The notes under the pieces are model-generated. The model was not told the DNA's origin and ran no database searches. It saw only the letters and a list, made by a program, of their open reading frames with translations. A DNA stretch of 40,111 bases from a virus, in the IMG/VR virus record IMGVR_UViG_3300049735_000011, positions 1-40,111 of that record. One strand, given 5' to 3'. Shown in pieces: positions 9,288 to 18,181 of the stretch. The translations under genes and the position numbers were made by a program. How positions within the stretch are numbered: the first letter of the stretch is position 1; every line of letters starts with the position of its first letter.

Positions 9288-11357
9288 TTACTGGTCCTTT
9301 CTTATTAAAGCTTTTTTGTTATAAATAGAAGTTTTTACGTTCTGGTTTCCTGCTCCTTCTGCTTCGAGTCTTGCTCTTGTTATAGTAGAACGAGTAGGGA
9401 ATTTATAGATAAGTTCTAATATTTTATCATCATACTTTTCATCATTTTTATTACCTTCTATCTGTGCATCAGGTAAATAATATTTAATTTGTGAGTTAGC
9501 TAAGTCAAGAGGGTTAACACCCATTCTCATAGCTAAGTCACGATAATATTCTGGTATGTCAGCAGATTGTTTAAGTGGTGTACTATACCAATAAAGTAAC
9601 TCTTCTTGAGTTTTTTTATCAGTAGATAATTTAGTTTTTCTCCATTTACCACCACTAGATTGATTCATATTTAACTGTATTCTTCTGCTATAAGATTTAT
9701 CAGCAGGGTCTAAGTCGGGTGACATTAATCTAGTAACTGTACCTTCATCACTTAATACTTCTTTCACAGCAGCCTGTGCAGCTCTAAAAGCATCACGAGG
9801 TGTACTAACGATAGTTCCATCTTGCATGTAAGTTGCTTGGTAAGTAGAGTTAAATACCTCTTCTAAATTACCATATAAAGTTAACCATTCTTCTGACTTA
9901 GCATCAGTTTCACCGAATGTATCTCCGGTACCTTGGTTAGTGTAGGCTTTTAATAACTTAGTTGCTTTGTCGTGATCGGGTGTCCCGGGAACTAATGCAC
10001 CAGCAGAAATAATTTTATCTTTATGTTTGTTAAACATAGATGTACTAAAGTTAGCTGCTTCAAAATCATATACACCACCTTGGTAACGTACAGACTTTTC
10101 AACTAAATCTTCAGCTATTTCATCTGGTAAAGATCCAGCTAACGCATCAGATAATTCATTAGGTACATATCCGTCATACTTGTCTCTATAGTAAGTATAT
10201 AACTGTTGCTTTGCTTCGTTAGATAAATTAGGTGTAGCTCTAATAACTTGTAAATCAGCAGCTATACCAGCTTCTCTAGCATCTAATCTAGCCTGTGTAC
10301 CTTGCGCTGCTGCGCCTGCTAGTTCACCTTCTAATCCAGACCACTCTTTCCATGAACCCATAGTCTTAGTAGAACCATCACGAGCTGTAATTTCGTGACT
10401 AACTATAGACATAGCTTCTGGATAAGTTATTACATTTTGCTCAACTAAACTAATTAGGTTTTCTTTAAATGCTGTTCTGCCTGCTGCAATAGTAGTTCTA
10501 TTTCTAGCTGCATATCTTGCTGCCCAGTCGTGAGCTAGTTGGTGCCCGTCTTCAGGGTTAGCTGTTACAAAACCTACTGATATCATTTTACTGTCAGAGG
10601 CTGCAACTTGTGCTTGATAATTAGCTTCTCTTTCTACAGCTTGTTTTTTACGTCTAGCTTCGTCAAACTTATCTATTTCTGGTTTGACAACAGTAGCTAC
10701 AAGTGCTTCGTTTAATCCTGCAAATTGTTTTGCATACTCAAACTTAATCTTTGTATCTAGAGCTGCCTGTTCAGCAGGAGATAGGTTATCTAGATGTCCA
10801 ACAGAAACTGACTGACCATCTCTAACAACATCTATCTTAGTTGTTTCGTAAGCTTGATAAACATACTGGTCATAGTCTTTTGCTTTTTGTAAAGCATATT
10901 GTTCTGCAACCATATACTTTTCCCAACCAGCCATGTTACGAAATTCTTGAGCGGTGATAGAGTCACCGGTTTCAGCTTCGTACTTAGATGCAAATTCTTG
11001 AGTAGCAATATCATCATCAAATAGTTGTGATCTTTGCCCTTTAAAATGTTCTTCTAGTTCTGGACTAACACCTTTGGTAAGTATGTCTAGTTTTATCTGT
11101 GCTTCTCTATCTTCTCTAAATTTTTTCTGCCTTTCTTGTAATATAGTACCAAATGTAGATGAAAGATCAGATAACTGACTCCACATCTTTTCAGTGTTTT
11201 TTACTCTATCAGCAGCATTCTGTTCTAAACCTTGTAGGTATCTTTCCTCTGACGCTTGTATAGCTCTGTCAGATGCTTCTTGTTCTGGAATAACGTCAAG
11301 TATTTCTTGAGGCGTTACTGATTGTCCAGTTATATTAAAATCAGGAATTATGCTCAT
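9288..11357 (-). CDS. Internal virion protein gp15-like
   Basis: The 689-residue helical, Gln/Glu/Lys-rich protein lies between gp14- and gp16-type genes, the position of T7 gp15, which forms part of the ejected inner core. Strong heptad-like helices occur around residues 25-100. I see no enzymatic motif. The start ATG at 11357 overlaps the upstream stop as ATGA. The assignment rests on gene order, length (T7 gp15 is about 750 residues) and composition rather than a diagnostic motif. Confidence 0.8.
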   Translation of the reverse strand: MSIIPDFNITGQSVTPQEILDVIPEQEASDRAIQASEERYLQGLEQNAADRVKNTEKMWSQLSDLSSTFGTILQERQKKFREDREAQIKLDILTKGVSPELEEHFKGQRSQLFDDDIATQEFASKYEAETGDSITAQEFRNMAGWEKYMVAEQYALQKAKDYDQYVYQAYETTKIDVVRDGQSVSVGHLDNLSPAEQAALDTKIKFEYAKQFAGLNEALVATVVKPEIDKFDEARRKKQAVEREANYQAQVAASDSKMISVGFVTANPEDGHQLAHDWAARYAARNRTTIAAGRTAFKENLISLVEQNVITYPEAMSIVSHEITARDGSTKTMGSWKEWSGLEGELAGAAAQGTQARLDAREAGIAADLQVIRATPNLSNEAKQQLYTYYRDKYDGYVPNELSDALAGSLPDEIAEDLVEKSVRYQGGVYDFEAANFSTSMFNKHKDKIISAGALVPGTPDHDKATKLLKAYTNQGTGDTFGETDAKSEEWLTLYGNLEEVFNSTYQATYMQDGTIVSTPRDAFRAAQAAVKEVLSDEGTVTRLMSPDLDPADKSYSRRIQLNMNQSSGGKWRKTKLSTDKKTQEELLYWYSTPLKQSADIPEYYRDLAMRMGVNPLDLANSQIKYYLPDAQIEGNKNDEKYDDKILELIYKFPTRSTITRARLEAEGAGNQNVKTSIYNKKALIRKDQ

Positions 11358-12247
11358 ACGACCTCCATGTCAATATCAATTTTGTCGTAGTCAACAGTTA
11401 AATACATGTGTTCTACATTGATTCCTACAGCCATAGGATTCTTAAGTCTAACGTCTTGAGCCATTGCTCCACGCCATCTAACATCATCACCTTTGTAGTT
11501 AAATTCATAAATTTTATAACCTTGTGGTGATACTCCTATTTCTTCAATATTTTCTTTTAGTCTAATATCACTAGCTCCACCATAAGCACCGGGAGGTCTA
11601 GTGTTGGAATAGTTTGGTGTATTCATTCCACCGCCTGCACTTAATCCAGCACCTAATGCTTCTCCCATGCCTAACATTAAAGTCATACCTACGTTCTGCA
11701 TTACTGGTTTTGGAGGTGGTAAATCTGCTATTGGTTGGATAGCTACTCTTCCAAAGGATCTGTTTAGCTGTCCTTTTAAATCTCTATTAATATCTCCATA
11801 CACTTCTCTAGCATCATAGCCAGCTTCTCTTAAACCTCTGGATCTCATTGCTTGAGATATACCAAAGTTAGCATTATTCTGAACTAATTGTCTAGCTACG
11901 CTTGCACCTCTAACTCCACGCTCGGCTGCTGATGCTTCAATCATACCTTCGTTGGCTAACATCTTTTTAAAATCTTCTTGATTCTGTAAGATGGCTAGAG
12001 ATCTTGCGTTATATAGTTGTCTTTGTACTTTTGAATAAGCTCGTTGAGCTGCAATGTTTGACTGGTCAACCTCTTGTTCAAATTGTACTTTTTTAGATGC
12101 GTAAGTAGTTCTTGTTTGCATCCATTTACGTTCTCGGACTTTTAGCTTATGCTCGTAAATCCTACGTTTTTCTTTGTTCGCTTGGGACGCACCCATCGCG
12201 GAGCCTATCGCTCCTACGGCTGGTCCTATTGCTGCTGGATCGCACAC
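11354..12247 (-). CDS. Internal virion protein gp14-like with C-terminal S74/ICA-like domain
   Basis: The 297-residue protein starts with GTG (MCDPAAIGPAVGAIG), a small-residue-rich, amphipathic N-terminus typical of gp14-type ejection proteins. A long Arg/Gln/Glu-rich helical region (about residues 25-165) and a Gly/Pro/Asn-rich linker (about 175-225) follow. The last 72 residues start at Ser226-Asp227 with SDIRLKENIEEIG and continue with IYEFNY and GAMAQDV. This is the signature of the S74 intramolecular-chaperone family, usually found on tail spikes. The first 86 nt overlap the 3' end of the gp13-like gene in another frame. Confidence 0.85.
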   Translation of the reverse strand: MCDPAAIGPAVGAIGSAMGASQANKEKRRIYEHKLKVRERKWMQTRTTYASKKVQFEQEVDQSNIAAQRAYSKVQRQLYNARSLAILQNQEDFKKMLANEGMIEASAAERGVRGASVARQLVQNNANFGISQAMRSRGLREAGYDAREVYGDINRDLKGQLNRSFGRVAIQPIADLPPPKPVMQNVGMTLMLGMGEALGAGLSAGGGMNTPNYSNTRPPGAYGGASDIRLKENIEEIGVSPQGYKIYEFNYKGDDVRWRGAMAQDVRLKNPMAVGINVEHMYLTVDYDKIDIDMEVV

Positions 12248-12671
12248 GGCAAAATTCTATAAAGGATAAATTGTTTGGTCCGTAGGGAAATCTCCTAAGA
12301 AATTTAAAACCTAAAAACCTAAGTAACTTAAGATGTATTTTGTTTCTTTCGTCAACAAAATTCCACAGTAACTTTTCTTGTCTTGAGTTTACATACCTTT
12401 TTGCTTCTCTAGCAAATGTATGAGGAAACTTTAAAATAGCTGGGGTACATAGCATCCATATTTGTCCACCATCGTGAACTCCTGCAATGCCACATATCTC
12501 ATCATCTGGGTTAGTAAAATAGACTGACTCAGAGTTATGTACTCCGACAACCAGAGCATTTAAAGGGTCATGTCCATGACCTTCTTTTACTTCCCGATAA
12601 TCGTCGGGTAGCAAGTTAGAAGCTACACGTAGTGCAGCCTCTGTTGTTGCTGGGTGAATGTATTTACTCAT
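12162..12671 (-). CDS. gp13-like internal or assembly protein
   Basis: The 169-residue product matches the phage gp13-like family (DUF2833-type): ALVVGVHNSESVYFTNPDDE is followed by ICGIAGVHDGGQIWMLCTPA. The fold of this family resembles GNAT acyltransferases, but phage members are needed for internal-core assembly and no catalytic role is established. The conserved part appears to end around FIEFCRVR. The last ~28 residues are Arg/Ser-rich and lie entirely over the gp14 coding sequence, so they may be a non-conserved run-on. The start ATG at 12671 overlaps the previous small gene by 8 nt. Confidence 0.8.
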   Translation of the reverse strand: MSKYIHPATTEAALRVASNLLPDDYREVKEGHGHDPLNALVVGVHNSESVYFTNPDDEICGIAGVHDGGQIWMLCTPAILKFPHTFAREAKRYVNSRQEKLLWNFVDERNKIHLKLLRFLGFKFLRRFPYGPNNLSFIEFCRVRSSSNRTSRRSDRLRDGCVPSEQRKT

Positions 12672-12822
12672 TTAATGCGTGTTGTAATTTATCTATGGTA
12701 TCTTGCATCCAAGATTCCCAAGGATTACCTAGGGGTAGTTTCATACCTTTATACATACGGTTCTTTTTCAACCATTGACTGTATATACGTACTTCTTGTT
12801 CGGTAAGGGTGAGGTTATACAC
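12664..12822 (-). CDS. Conserved-position small protein, 52 residues, GTG start
   Basis: This small frame begins with GTG at 12822-12820 inside the last codons of the tail-tube B gene and ends with TAA at 12664, overlapping the next ATG by 8 nt. The peptide starts MYNLTLTEQEVRIYSQWLKK (GTG read as Met) and ends in a helical DTIDKLQHALNE. It fills almost exactly the gap between gp12 and gp13, has natural codon use and couples to both neighbours. Function is unknown. A minor virion or assembly factor is the likeliest guess. Confidence 0.7.
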   Translation of the reverse strand: MYNLTLTEQEVRIYSQWLKKNRMYKGMKLPLGNPWESWMQDTIDKLQHALNE

Positions 12823-15800
12823 GTTGATAAAATTTAGTATTGTAAGCTCCTTCCCATGTCAAGTTATGAATAGTAGCTGGAGCTGGGTGTGTTGATTTAA
12901 CTGTTAATGCTACGTTTATATTACTGTCATAAATAGGTACTTCTCTTAAAAGATTATCTTCTAATGTTGAAGCATTGTTAGCTGTATATCTATCTGCACC
13001 TGTTAATTCATGTAACTCTGTATAATCAACTCTACCTGTTCTACTTAATGTAGTTTCGTATAAACCTATAGGACCAAATCCAAACTTAGCTCGGTGTAAT
13101 ACAAGACTAGATCTAGTGTCAGCTCTAAAGTTTTCGCCTTCTCTAGTCACATAGTAAATAGTAGGTAAGTCAACTTGCATAGTAAACTGATGACCTATTA
13201 AAAAGGTTTGACTAGACCAGTTACCATCTATTTCTAAGTTACTACCATTGATAGTTATTAATCCATATCTACCTAATTGATCTCCGGAGTCAACATCATA
13301 AGCTGCTAATTGACTTGTACTTTCTATACCAGTAGGTTTAGTAAATGTTGTTTTATTAGTTGTAGCGTTGTAAGTGTTAGATCCTGTTGTTACTGACATT
13401 AAATGATCTAAATGTACTCTATTTTCTGCAATAGCAAAAGTGTTAGAATCCATTTTTATTGCATATTTAAGTAACTGATCTTTACTGTTATTACGTACAA
13501 CTACGTATAAATTATCATCTTGCATACAGTGGTATTGAATTGTTCCAGTCAATGTCCATTTAAACCAAGCTGCTAATTTTCTTTCTCTAATATTGTCAAA
13601 ATACCTATAACCGTACAGTGTAGGTGTACCTTCTTCACTAAAAAATATAACTGAGTTTTCTCTAGAGTTAGATATAAGTTTTAAATCTTTTTCAAACAGT
13701 CTAGCAACTACTGCACTTTGTTCTATAACCTCTGGTTCACCTTCTCTTTGTACCTGTGCCATCTCAAAAAATCTTGAGAACTTACCAGCGTTATCTAAGA
13801 ACCCGATAGTAGTACCAAGAGAGACAGGATTTGTAGCAAAGTTAAAGTTGTAAGTAGAAAGAGCATTGATCTTAGCTGTTGTTGGGCTGAACACGTCACT
13901 ATCTGTAGTAAGCATGAATTGTTGGTTTTTAGAAAATAATAATAAACCTGTGTTTACCTGTATGCCATCATAAATAATAGCAGGATATTCTGAACTTGCT
14001 GCTATATCTATAGGATCACTAGCTATTAACTGTATAGCTGATTTAGCAAAGAAGTTAGTAAAGTCTCCGGGACGAGACATGACTATATTTTCATCAGCAA
14101 GTATTGCAAATCTGTTTCTAAAAAACAACAACTTACTAATTCCTTTACCTATAAAAGAAGGTTCAGGGTTAGTTACGTCATCACCAACTATTGCATCGTC
14201 CCATTGAGGGACAGAATATTGCGTTCCGGAAATAGTATAATTAGAACCATCTAGTTCAGTTAATCTAAAATTACCGTCAGCAGTTCTGATAAGAATGATT
14301 GGCATTCTAGATCTTTTCAATCTAATTAGTCTTCCCGGTTTAGCACACTCTTCCCATGTACCCTCACCATCTTTGTCGTTATTACCAAAAAACTTAACGT
14401 AATGATTATCTTCATCGGCAACACTATTAATTACCTCTACAACCATGCCGTGCTTGCACTGAGAGGGTAAATCACCTACATCGTTAACTTTACTAGCAAC
14501 AACGTTTAACAGCTCTCCTACGGGCGTAGAAGCGTTAAAGACGGAGGTTCGTTTTATATGTAGTCCTGTACCAATAGTTGTAATATCTGAGTTAGTAAAA
14601 TTACCACTAGCTATTAATGAAGTTCTAATATCTCCAAGAATACTCTCAGCAGTAATAGTAGTTTCTGTATCAAATGGTGTAGGGTTAGGTCTAACTAACG
14701 CAAGGTTAGCTTGCACAATAGATTCACTGGTTGCTTCAATAGTTACTTTATAGTAAGCATCCATCATAAATACATAAAAGTAATCACCTGTTTGCCATCC
14801 TTCTCCACCATGTAATAAATCATGTGTAGTTGTATATCTAGCTTGATATGTAACATTACTTCCAGAACCAAAAGGAACTGATTGACCAGTTGTAGCTATA
14901 CGAAAGTATAAATTATTTCTACCAGTTTGACTTCCCTGATTAGAAGCATTAAATATATTAACTGTGTAACTATAGTTAGTATCAGACTGATTACCATTAG
15001 CTAGGGTTCCACCGGTAGCACCTTCGTCAACAAGTGTAGTTCCAGTACTTACACTAAATATACGAGTACCAACGTTAGGTGCGAAAGAATCTCTACCATC
15101 TCCAGCAGGCTCTCCACATCTAGCATTATTACCATCACCTCTAGTTGCATGAGTTCTCATTTTAAAGTTAGAGTCACAGTAATTATTACTTGAGTTTACA
15201 AGAGTTACTTTAATACGTGTGGCTGTGGTAACTGTAGAAGTATTAGTGTTATCAAAAACATTTAACGCATACTGTTTTGCATAAGAAATCTTTTTTAACT
15301 CGACAAAAATTTCTTTGCCAAAATTTCCAAGAGGTTCTGTAGTAGTATCCATCTCTGTAATAATGGACCTATTGTTTAGATAAGTAAAGTCGTTTAAAGT
15401 TAGTGTTTGTAAATCTTCGTCATTTGTGTGCATCAAATAGTTATCTTTTACAGTGACATTACTTGTACTAATAGTTCCACTTGCTGTATCTTCAACTCTA
15501 AATGTATTAGCATCAACTATTTCTGTAACTGAATAAACACCATCTGTAGCTCCGCCTGAAGTAAAGTCTAATTCAACAGCTCTTCCAACAGTAAAATCAT
15601 GGCTACTTAAAGTAACAGTAACTGTATTACCAGACCTAGTATAAGTTGCAGATCTGGATTGAGTAGTATTACCAACTACTACAGACTTTTCTGCTCCAGT
15701 TAAACAATCCCACATTTTAACAATACCAGTACGTGATATTTGTCCTATATATTGTTCGTTTTCGTCACGATAGTAATGAAACCATCTACCGTTTGCTGTA

Positions 15801-15982
15801 GAGTTATTTGAACCATCAGATAAAGATGCCACAAACTTTCCAGCCGGTCTTTTTAATAATCCTTGTGTAACGTCAGGTAAGGCGTTCACCATGTTTTTTA
15901 CCTGACCGGGAATCTTTTGCTCGTCAGGTTGTTGTGAAATGCCAGCCGTTAACGCTGGAATAGTTTGTGTAATGTTTGCCAT
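12815..15982 (-). CDS. Tail tubular protein B (gp12-like nozzle)
   Basis: The 1055-residue protein follows tail tube A in T7 order. The N-terminus ITQTIPALTAGISQQPDEQK, with GQVKNMVNALPDVTQGLLKR, is diagnostic for T7 gp12-type nozzle proteins, which form the tail tube end and hold the fibres. The middle is Thr/Asn/Ser-rich beta structure. The region with NRFAILADENIVMSRPGDFT is the conserved beta-propeller part. T7 gp12 is about 790 residues, so this one carries roughly 260 extra residues, mainly in the first half (about 100-430), as in other cyanopodoviruses. The start overlaps the upstream stop by one base. Confidence 0.93.
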   Translation of the reverse strand: MANITQTIPALTAGISQQPDEQKIPGQVKNMVNALPDVTQGLLKRPAGKFVASLSDGSNNSTANGRWFHYYRDENEQYIGQISRTGIVKMWDCLTGAEKSVVVGNTTQSRSATYTRSGNTVTVTLSSHDFTVGRAVELDFTSGGATDGVYSVTEIVDANTFRVEDTASGTISTSNVTVKDNYLMHTNDEDLQTLTLNDFTYLNNRSIITEMDTTTEPLGNFGKEIFVELKKISYAKQYALNVFDNTNTSTVTTATRIKVTLVNSSNNYCDSNFKMRTHATRGDGNNARCGEPAGDGRDSFAPNVGTRIFSVSTGTTLVDEGATGGTLANGNQSDTNYSYTVNIFNASNQGSQTGRNNLYFRIATTGQSVPFGSGSNVTYQARYTTTHDLLHGGEGWQTGDYFYVFMMDAYYKVTIEATSESIVQANLALVRPNPTPFDTETTITAESILGDIRTSLIASGNFTNSDITTIGTGLHIKRTSVFNASTPVGELLNVVASKVNDVGDLPSQCKHGMVVEVINSVADEDNHYVKFFGNNDKDGEGTWEECAKPGRLIRLKRSRMPIILIRTADGNFRLTELDGSNYTISGTQYSVPQWDDAIVGDDVTNPEPSFIGKGISKLLFFRNRFAILADENIVMSRPGDFTNFFAKSAIQLIASDPIDIAASSEYPAIIYDGIQVNTGLLLFSKNQQFMLTTDSDVFSPTTAKINALSTYNFNFATNPVSLGTTIGFLDNAGKFSRFFEMAQVQREGEPEVIEQSAVVARLFEKDLKLISNSRENSVIFFSEEGTPTLYGYRYFDNIRERKLAAWFKWTLTGTIQYHCMQDDNLYVVVRNNSKDQLLKYAIKMDSNTFAIAENRVHLDHLMSVTTGSNTYNATTNKTTFTKPTGIESTSQLAAYDVDSGDQLGRYGLITINGSNLEIDGNWSSQTFLIGHQFTMQVDLPTIYYVTREGENFRADTRSSLVLHRAKFGFGPIGLYETTLSRTGRVDYTELHELTGADRYTANNASTLEDNLLREVPIYDSNINVALTVKSTHPAPATIHNLTWEGAYNTKFYQRV

Positions 15983-16638
15983 TATCTAATAAGTGCCTTG
16001 TAAGGTTGATAAGATCTGTAGTTACTTTCATGGGGAAAGCCGAAGAAACTATGGTCTCCCTGCTCACAATCGTACTCATATGCTGTTGCTTTAGTTTGTG
16101 CTTCTTCTAATTGAAGTAACTTAACTAAATCAGCATTAGCGACTAATTGAGTTGCAGCTCTTACGGACGCTCTAGCAATAATATATCTCTGTATAGCTGG
16201 AGGTACATCATTGAAAGCTAGTAAGTATGTTATGTCAAAATAGTGATCGCCACTAAAAACAAATGTGTGATTAACATTGTCATATAATTTTCCATCCTTC
16301 CTTACTACATCTTTAGTTTTATCAGACAAACCTTCGTGTACGTCGTACCTAAGATAATTAGTAGGAATTATATAGTGACCATTAGCATCAGGAGATATTA
16401 ATACGTGGTCTTCTTTATTAAAATGCCAGCCTTCGTTTTGCACGTCTTTTGTAACTTCCATTAGAAGTCCATGAATCATTGCAATCTGTGGGTTGGCAAA
16501 TGTGTTTGCTATTTCTTGTCCTGTGTTAGTCGCGTCTGTAGTTACAGTTCCAAGTGTAGTTACAGGTGATTGACCAATGCTACCCAAGATAGAATTAACT
16601 GCGGATAGTTCGGTATCGGTTGCTATTTGAGTAGTCAT
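15982..16638 (-). CDS. Tail tubular protein A (gp11-like adaptor)
   Basis: The 218-residue product has the diagnostic N-terminus DTELSAVNSILGSIGQSPVT and the GWHFN motif of T7 gp11-type adaptors, which bridge portal and nozzle. Length is close to T7 gp11 (196). The ATG at 16638 directly follows the eight-T run of the capsid terminator, so there is no room for a normal ribosome-binding site. The conserved N-terminus nevertheless makes this start very likely. Confidence 0.93.
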   Translation of the reverse strand: MTTQIATDTELSAVNSILGSIGQSPVTTLGTVTTDATNTGQEIANTFANPQIAMIHGLLMEVTKDVQNEGWHFNKEDHVLISPDANGHYIIPTNYLRYDVHEGLSDKTKDVVRKDGKLYDNVNHTFVFSGDHYFDITYLLAFNDVPPAIQRYIIARASVRAATQLVANADLVKLLQLEEAQTKATAYEYDCEQGDHSFFGFPHESNYRSYQPYKALIR

Positions 16639-16664
16639 AAAAAAAAGGGGGACACGAAGTCCCC
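16639..16664 (-). terminator. Rho-independent terminator after the major capsid gene
   Basis: On the minus strand a perfect 6-bp stem, GGGGAC/GTCCCC, with a 5-nt loop (TTCGT) is followed by one extra C and eight Ts. It starts 15 bp after the capsid stop codon. T7 has its major terminator at the same place, just after gene 10. The T-run touches the ATG of the tail tube A gene. Confidence 0.9.
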
Positions 16665-16679
16665 GTATAAAAAAATAAA

Positions 16680-17870
16680 TTAGTTGCTGTTAGCAGGGTA
16701 TGTGTTACCGAATACAGCGTTACCTGTAGATCCGGGTGCAGCACCAGCTATAAGCTCAACGCAAGCAGCAGGGTTTAGGAAATCTGCGCCCATTGCCATA
16801 CGTCCAAGGATTACGTCACCTTGGTAAACAACTGAAACGTCGCCTGAAGTTACTTGAACCTGTGGTCCAATAGCTTCTACAACTCCAGCAGCTTCCTTCT
16901 GGAAGATTAGTCCGCAAGAGTTAGCGAAGTCAGTAGCATTACCGTAGTTACCGTTAATACCTGTTACAGAAGCTCTACCGTCTTCTGCTGTTTCACCTAC
17001 AAATGAACCTGTGTTTCCGGGATCTGTGATTCCGGGGTTAGTTGCAGATGCAGTACCGTACTTAGTACCATAAGATCCGAAGAATGGAATGTTCATTGAC
17101 TTGTAGATCTTGATACCAGCAATCTCAACTACGCCTTGTCCAGACTGTAAAGCTGTTCCTTGTGCGTCACGGTTGATTAGACCAGATGTGATTACACCAG
17201 AACTTACAGTGTTGATAAGACTGTAGTATTGACGAGGGTTTAGAACGGCTACTCTGCCGTCAGAGCTAACTCCTTTTTCGTCAAGAGCAGCAGCAGCATC
17301 ATAGAAAGCATCTACTAGCTTAGCAGCGTCATATGCGTTGTTAGCTTGAGCTGTAGTACCTACTCTGATCTGTGTACCGCCGGGCTCGACAAAGCCAGAC
17401 TTAGAGATTGGTGAAGCTTGACGTGCTCCCTTCGCGATTTGACGGAAGATAAGTCTGTCATACTTCTGAGCAAGAGCATATCCAATCTTCTTAGATATTT
17501 CTCCTCTCAATTCATAGTGTGCTAGTGTTTCATCTAGCTCATAAACAAACGCTGAACTGATTAATAGGTCATCGCAAGTTATGGTTTTTTCAGCAACTGG
17601 AGGTGCTCCGTCGGAGTTACCCATGATGCTGTTGCCGGGCGTATGGAACTCGGCTTTTGTGTGTCCAGTGTAAACGAACTGTAAAGATTTTCCATTCTTA
17701 AGAGTTCTCTTCATAACGAGATCTCTTGCGATTGCATTGTGCTGGAAGCCTTTAAACATTTCTCCACTGAACAACTTTAAATAAAGTGCTCTAGGATCGT
17801 TACCACCATTCAGCGCACCCGGACGGGTTAACTGGGCTAACTGTGAAGCACCTGAATTTTGTTGTGCCAT
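16680..17870 (-). CDS. Major capsid protein (gp10-like)
   Basis: The 396-residue protein is a HK97-fold T7-type capsid protein, judged by its position after portal and scaffold, its length (T7 gp10A is 345) and motifs such as LYLKLFSGEMFKGFQHNAIA, YELDETLAHYELRGE and VAVLNPRQYYSLI. Codon choice is visibly more G+C-rich than in neighbouring fibre genes, as expected for the most highly expressed late product. It has its own 310-bp leader and its own terminator, so it probably also appears as a separate abundant transcript. No Shine-Dalgarno sequence is obvious before the ATG. Confidence 0.96.
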   Translation of the reverse strand: MAQQNSGASQLAQLTRPGALNGGNDPRALYLKLFSGEMFKGFQHNAIARDLVMKRTLKNGKSLQFVYTGHTKAEFHTPGNSIMGNSDGAPPVAEKTITCDDLLISSAFVYELDETLAHYELRGEISKKIGYALAQKYDRLIFRQIAKGARQASPISKSGFVEPGGTQIRVGTTAQANNAYDAAKLVDAFYDAAAALDEKGVSSDGRVAVLNPRQYYSLINTVSSGVITSGLINRDAQGTALQSGQGVVEIAGIKIYKSMNIPFFGSYGTKYGTASATNPGITDPGNTGSFVGETAEDGRASVTGINGNYGNATDFANSCGLIFQKEAAGVVEAIGPQVQVTSGDVSVVYQGDVILGRMAMGADFLNPAACVELIAGAAPGSTGNAVFGNTYPANSN

Positions 17871-18181
17871 TGTTTATGGTTAAAATTAAAGGTATATTGT
17901 ATCGTTCCTAACGTTAGAATGTTGTCAGTCTTAATTGGTCTAACGTGAGACTGGCACGTTTTGTGGTCTTTTCCCACCGTCGACGGGTAAAAGGTATCCT
18001 CCTCAGAGGGCTTTTCCCAAATTGAGTAGGGAGGTAATGCTCCTCCCCTATGGTCTACTTGACTACTCTTGTGTAAGCAACGCCACGATATACGAAAGTA
18101 ACTTTCATGCTTCTCTCCTATACCTAGACCCCGTTCCATGCCTAGGATTCATGCGTCCCCGGAGGGATGAACGGACGTAGA
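17871..18181 (-). promoter_or_regulatory. Structured leader of the capsid gene
   Basis: These 311 bp between the oxygenase genes and the capsid gene carry a dense set of inverted repeats: 18148-18171 (TTCAT/ATGAA arms), 18123-18146 (CCTAG/CTAGG arms), 18094-18106 (GAAAGT/ACTTTC), 18027-18050 (TAGGGAGG arms, one bulge), the palindrome CCGTCGACGG at 17977-17986 and CTAACGTTAG at 17908-17917. The motif GGGAAAAG occurs twice. A late phage promoter, an mRNA stability element or a cis-regulatory RNA are all possible. A 17-codon ORF lies inside. Confidence 0.6.
18055..18108 (-). CDS. 17-residue micropeptide ORF with strong ribosome-binding site
   Basis: The frame encodes MKVTFVYRGVAYTRVVK and stops with TAG. 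An AGGAGAG sequence lies 4-10 nt before the ATG, one of the clearest ribosome-binding sites in a window that mostly lacks them. The YRGxxY core recalls the start of the cyanobacterial DUF4278 family (MKLTYRG-type), so it may be a truncated or minimal member. It could equally be a leader peptide that controls capsid expression through the downstream hairpins. Being only 17 codons, it needs ribosome-profiling or conservation evidence. Confidence 0.5.
   Translation of the reverse strand: MKVTFVYRGVAYTRVVK

Noticed and set aside
17837-18139. 100-residue minus-strand frame across the capsid leader
   Set aside because: It reads through several hairpins, overlaps the capsid start and has an unnatural composition; the 17-codon frame has a better start.
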